A DNA stretch of 64,000 bases, taken from assembly GCF_900573985.1 (NCBI RefSeq), contig NZ_UWOK01000002.1, positions 235,758 to 299,757 on the forward strand. The letters run 5' to 3'. Numbering within the stretch: position 1 is the stretch's first letter; every line of letters begins with the position of its first letter. This document shows, piece by piece, positions 63,160 to 64,000 of the stretch. The position numbers were made by a program, and so were the translations under genes. Origin of the DNA: Campylobacter showae (lineage in GTDB: Bacteria > Campylobacterota > Campylobacteria > Campylobacterales > Campylobacteraceae). Under the pieces are notes generated by a model that worked only from the letters and a program-made list of their open reading frames with translations, had not been told where the DNA came from and ran no database searches.

Positions 63160-64000
63160 CCCTATAAATTTGAGTAAATCTATTAAATAAATCACTTGAA
63201 GTTTTTGATATTTTTTTATCATCTAGTTCCATGACTTTATATTTTAAATGTTTCTTTTATTGTTCTTTTAGTGCCTCTTCGCTTTGCATAATTTTTTCTA
63301 CTTTTTCTAGTTCTTCTCTAAAATTCCTAAATTCGGCCGTTTGCGCGCTATAGATATATTATTTGCTAATACACTATCTTTTATTTTTGTTGTTCCTCCT
63401 TCAAGTTATCATGGGGTTTTCGCTCTTTAAGAAACTCATAAATAAGGCTTCTTTAGTATACCCGTTACTATTTTGATATCTGACATATCGGGATTAAAAC
63501 CCGCGCAAGCCATTACGTGAGTAATTTGTTCTTAGACTATTTGGACTAAAATCTAGCTGGTGCAGAAATTAAAATCTACGCCACTTCTTAAGATCATTTT
63601 GAGTTTACCGCTTCCTCGAAGTTGGTTTCTATAAATATTTGTTACTTTTCTTCACTTCTATCATTTAAAAAAATTTATGTTTCTTTTTTCTGTTAGATCG
63701 CCTCTTATATTAAATGTTTTCATACCTTTTTGAGCTATAGCCTCTTGGTAGGTTTAGCAATCGCTATCTGTAAAATAGTCTTTGTTGAGATATCCCCCAT
63801 AACTTGAGAAATATATTATAATATTGACCTATAGTATTTGCTATATCTATGTCCGTCAAATACATTGTTGCCAATAGTTTACCTGTTAGCATTGGGCAAT
63901 AAAAAACCGTTTAAAATTATTGTCTTTTGTGGCATGTCTATAAAATTCATCTAAACTTTTTTTCTATGAATCTTAAAATTTGAAGGAAGGCCGGCTGCCT
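63160..64000 (-). pseudogene. Decayed fifth copy of the Cj0814-like family
   Basis: Successive minus-strand pieces in different frames match the intact 355-aa copy in order: AAGLPSNFKIHR at the window end, DIDIANTIGQYYN, NLPRG, GFNPDMSD, GYTKEALFMSFLK and EELEKVEKIMQSEEALKEQ. Many stops and frameshifts separate them. The gene extends beyond the right edge. Confidence 0.75.

Noticed and set aside
1..64000. CRISPR array
   Set aside because: No regularly spaced direct repeats with unique spacers seen; the repeats found are effector modules and hairpins.

Overview
The window looks like chromosomal accessory DNA of a Campylobacter. I base this on the AT-rich codon use, the hcp/vgrG and lipoprotein style, a periplasmic enterochelin esterase next to a TonB receptor, and a set of proteins resembling flagellum-dependent secreted proteins. 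I cannot fix the species; the iron region is visibly richer in G+C than the left half, which suggests one of the non-jejuni oral or enteric species.

1-27.6 kb is a type VI secretion (T6SS) payload island. hcp and vgrG (plus strand, 11.4-14.6 kb) are flanked by two long minus-strand effector/immunity arrays. The left array (11.3 kb down to 0.2 kb) repeats the unit [lipoprotein immunity gene - effector 5' end] four times. Three units carry only a 60-70 aa effector stub; the last carries the full 1228-aa effector with a lipase motif and a PAAR-like region, followed by a 1296-aa protein of unknown role. The right array (27.6 kb down to 14.9 kb) starts with a 1431-aa effector ending in a GH19 lysozyme/chitinase domain. 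Its probable immunity gene follows, with an LprI (lysozyme inhibitor)-like cysteine pattern. Then comes a string of displaced toxin tips and small secreted immunity-like genes. A 925-bp identical repeat and a 95-bp repeat tie two of the displaced tips to the full effector. Several members are broken by a frameshift, a lost start or a 6-G tract.

27.6-43.2 kb is a patchwork of mobile and defence-type genes: decayed DNA, a VapD-like remnant, a mazEF pair whose mazF is cut by an IS607 element (tnpA plus tnpB), a Fic protein, a PLD/NTPase fusion with a degenerate resolvase-like partner, a lone HipA kinase, a mobilisation module with an oriT-like inverted repeat and a relaxase gene overprinted by two intact coiled-coil genes, a metallophosphoesterase, and a ParE/RelE-type toxin-antitoxin pair.

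43.7-56.9 kb is iron uptake. It holds two TonB-dependent receptors followed by an enterochelin esterase (plus strand). A divergent block has a third receptor, two fused ABC exporter-fold importers of the IrtAB/YbtPQ type, an alpha/beta hydrolase and an AraC-type activator. No siderophore biosynthesis genes are seen, so this is most likely uptake of siderophores made by others.

57.0-64.0 kb begins with the 3' half of a tRNA gene, which looks like an attachment site scar, and a HEPN-motif protein. It continues with a minus-strand tandem family of four intact secreted-type proteins and a decayed fifth copy running off the window end.
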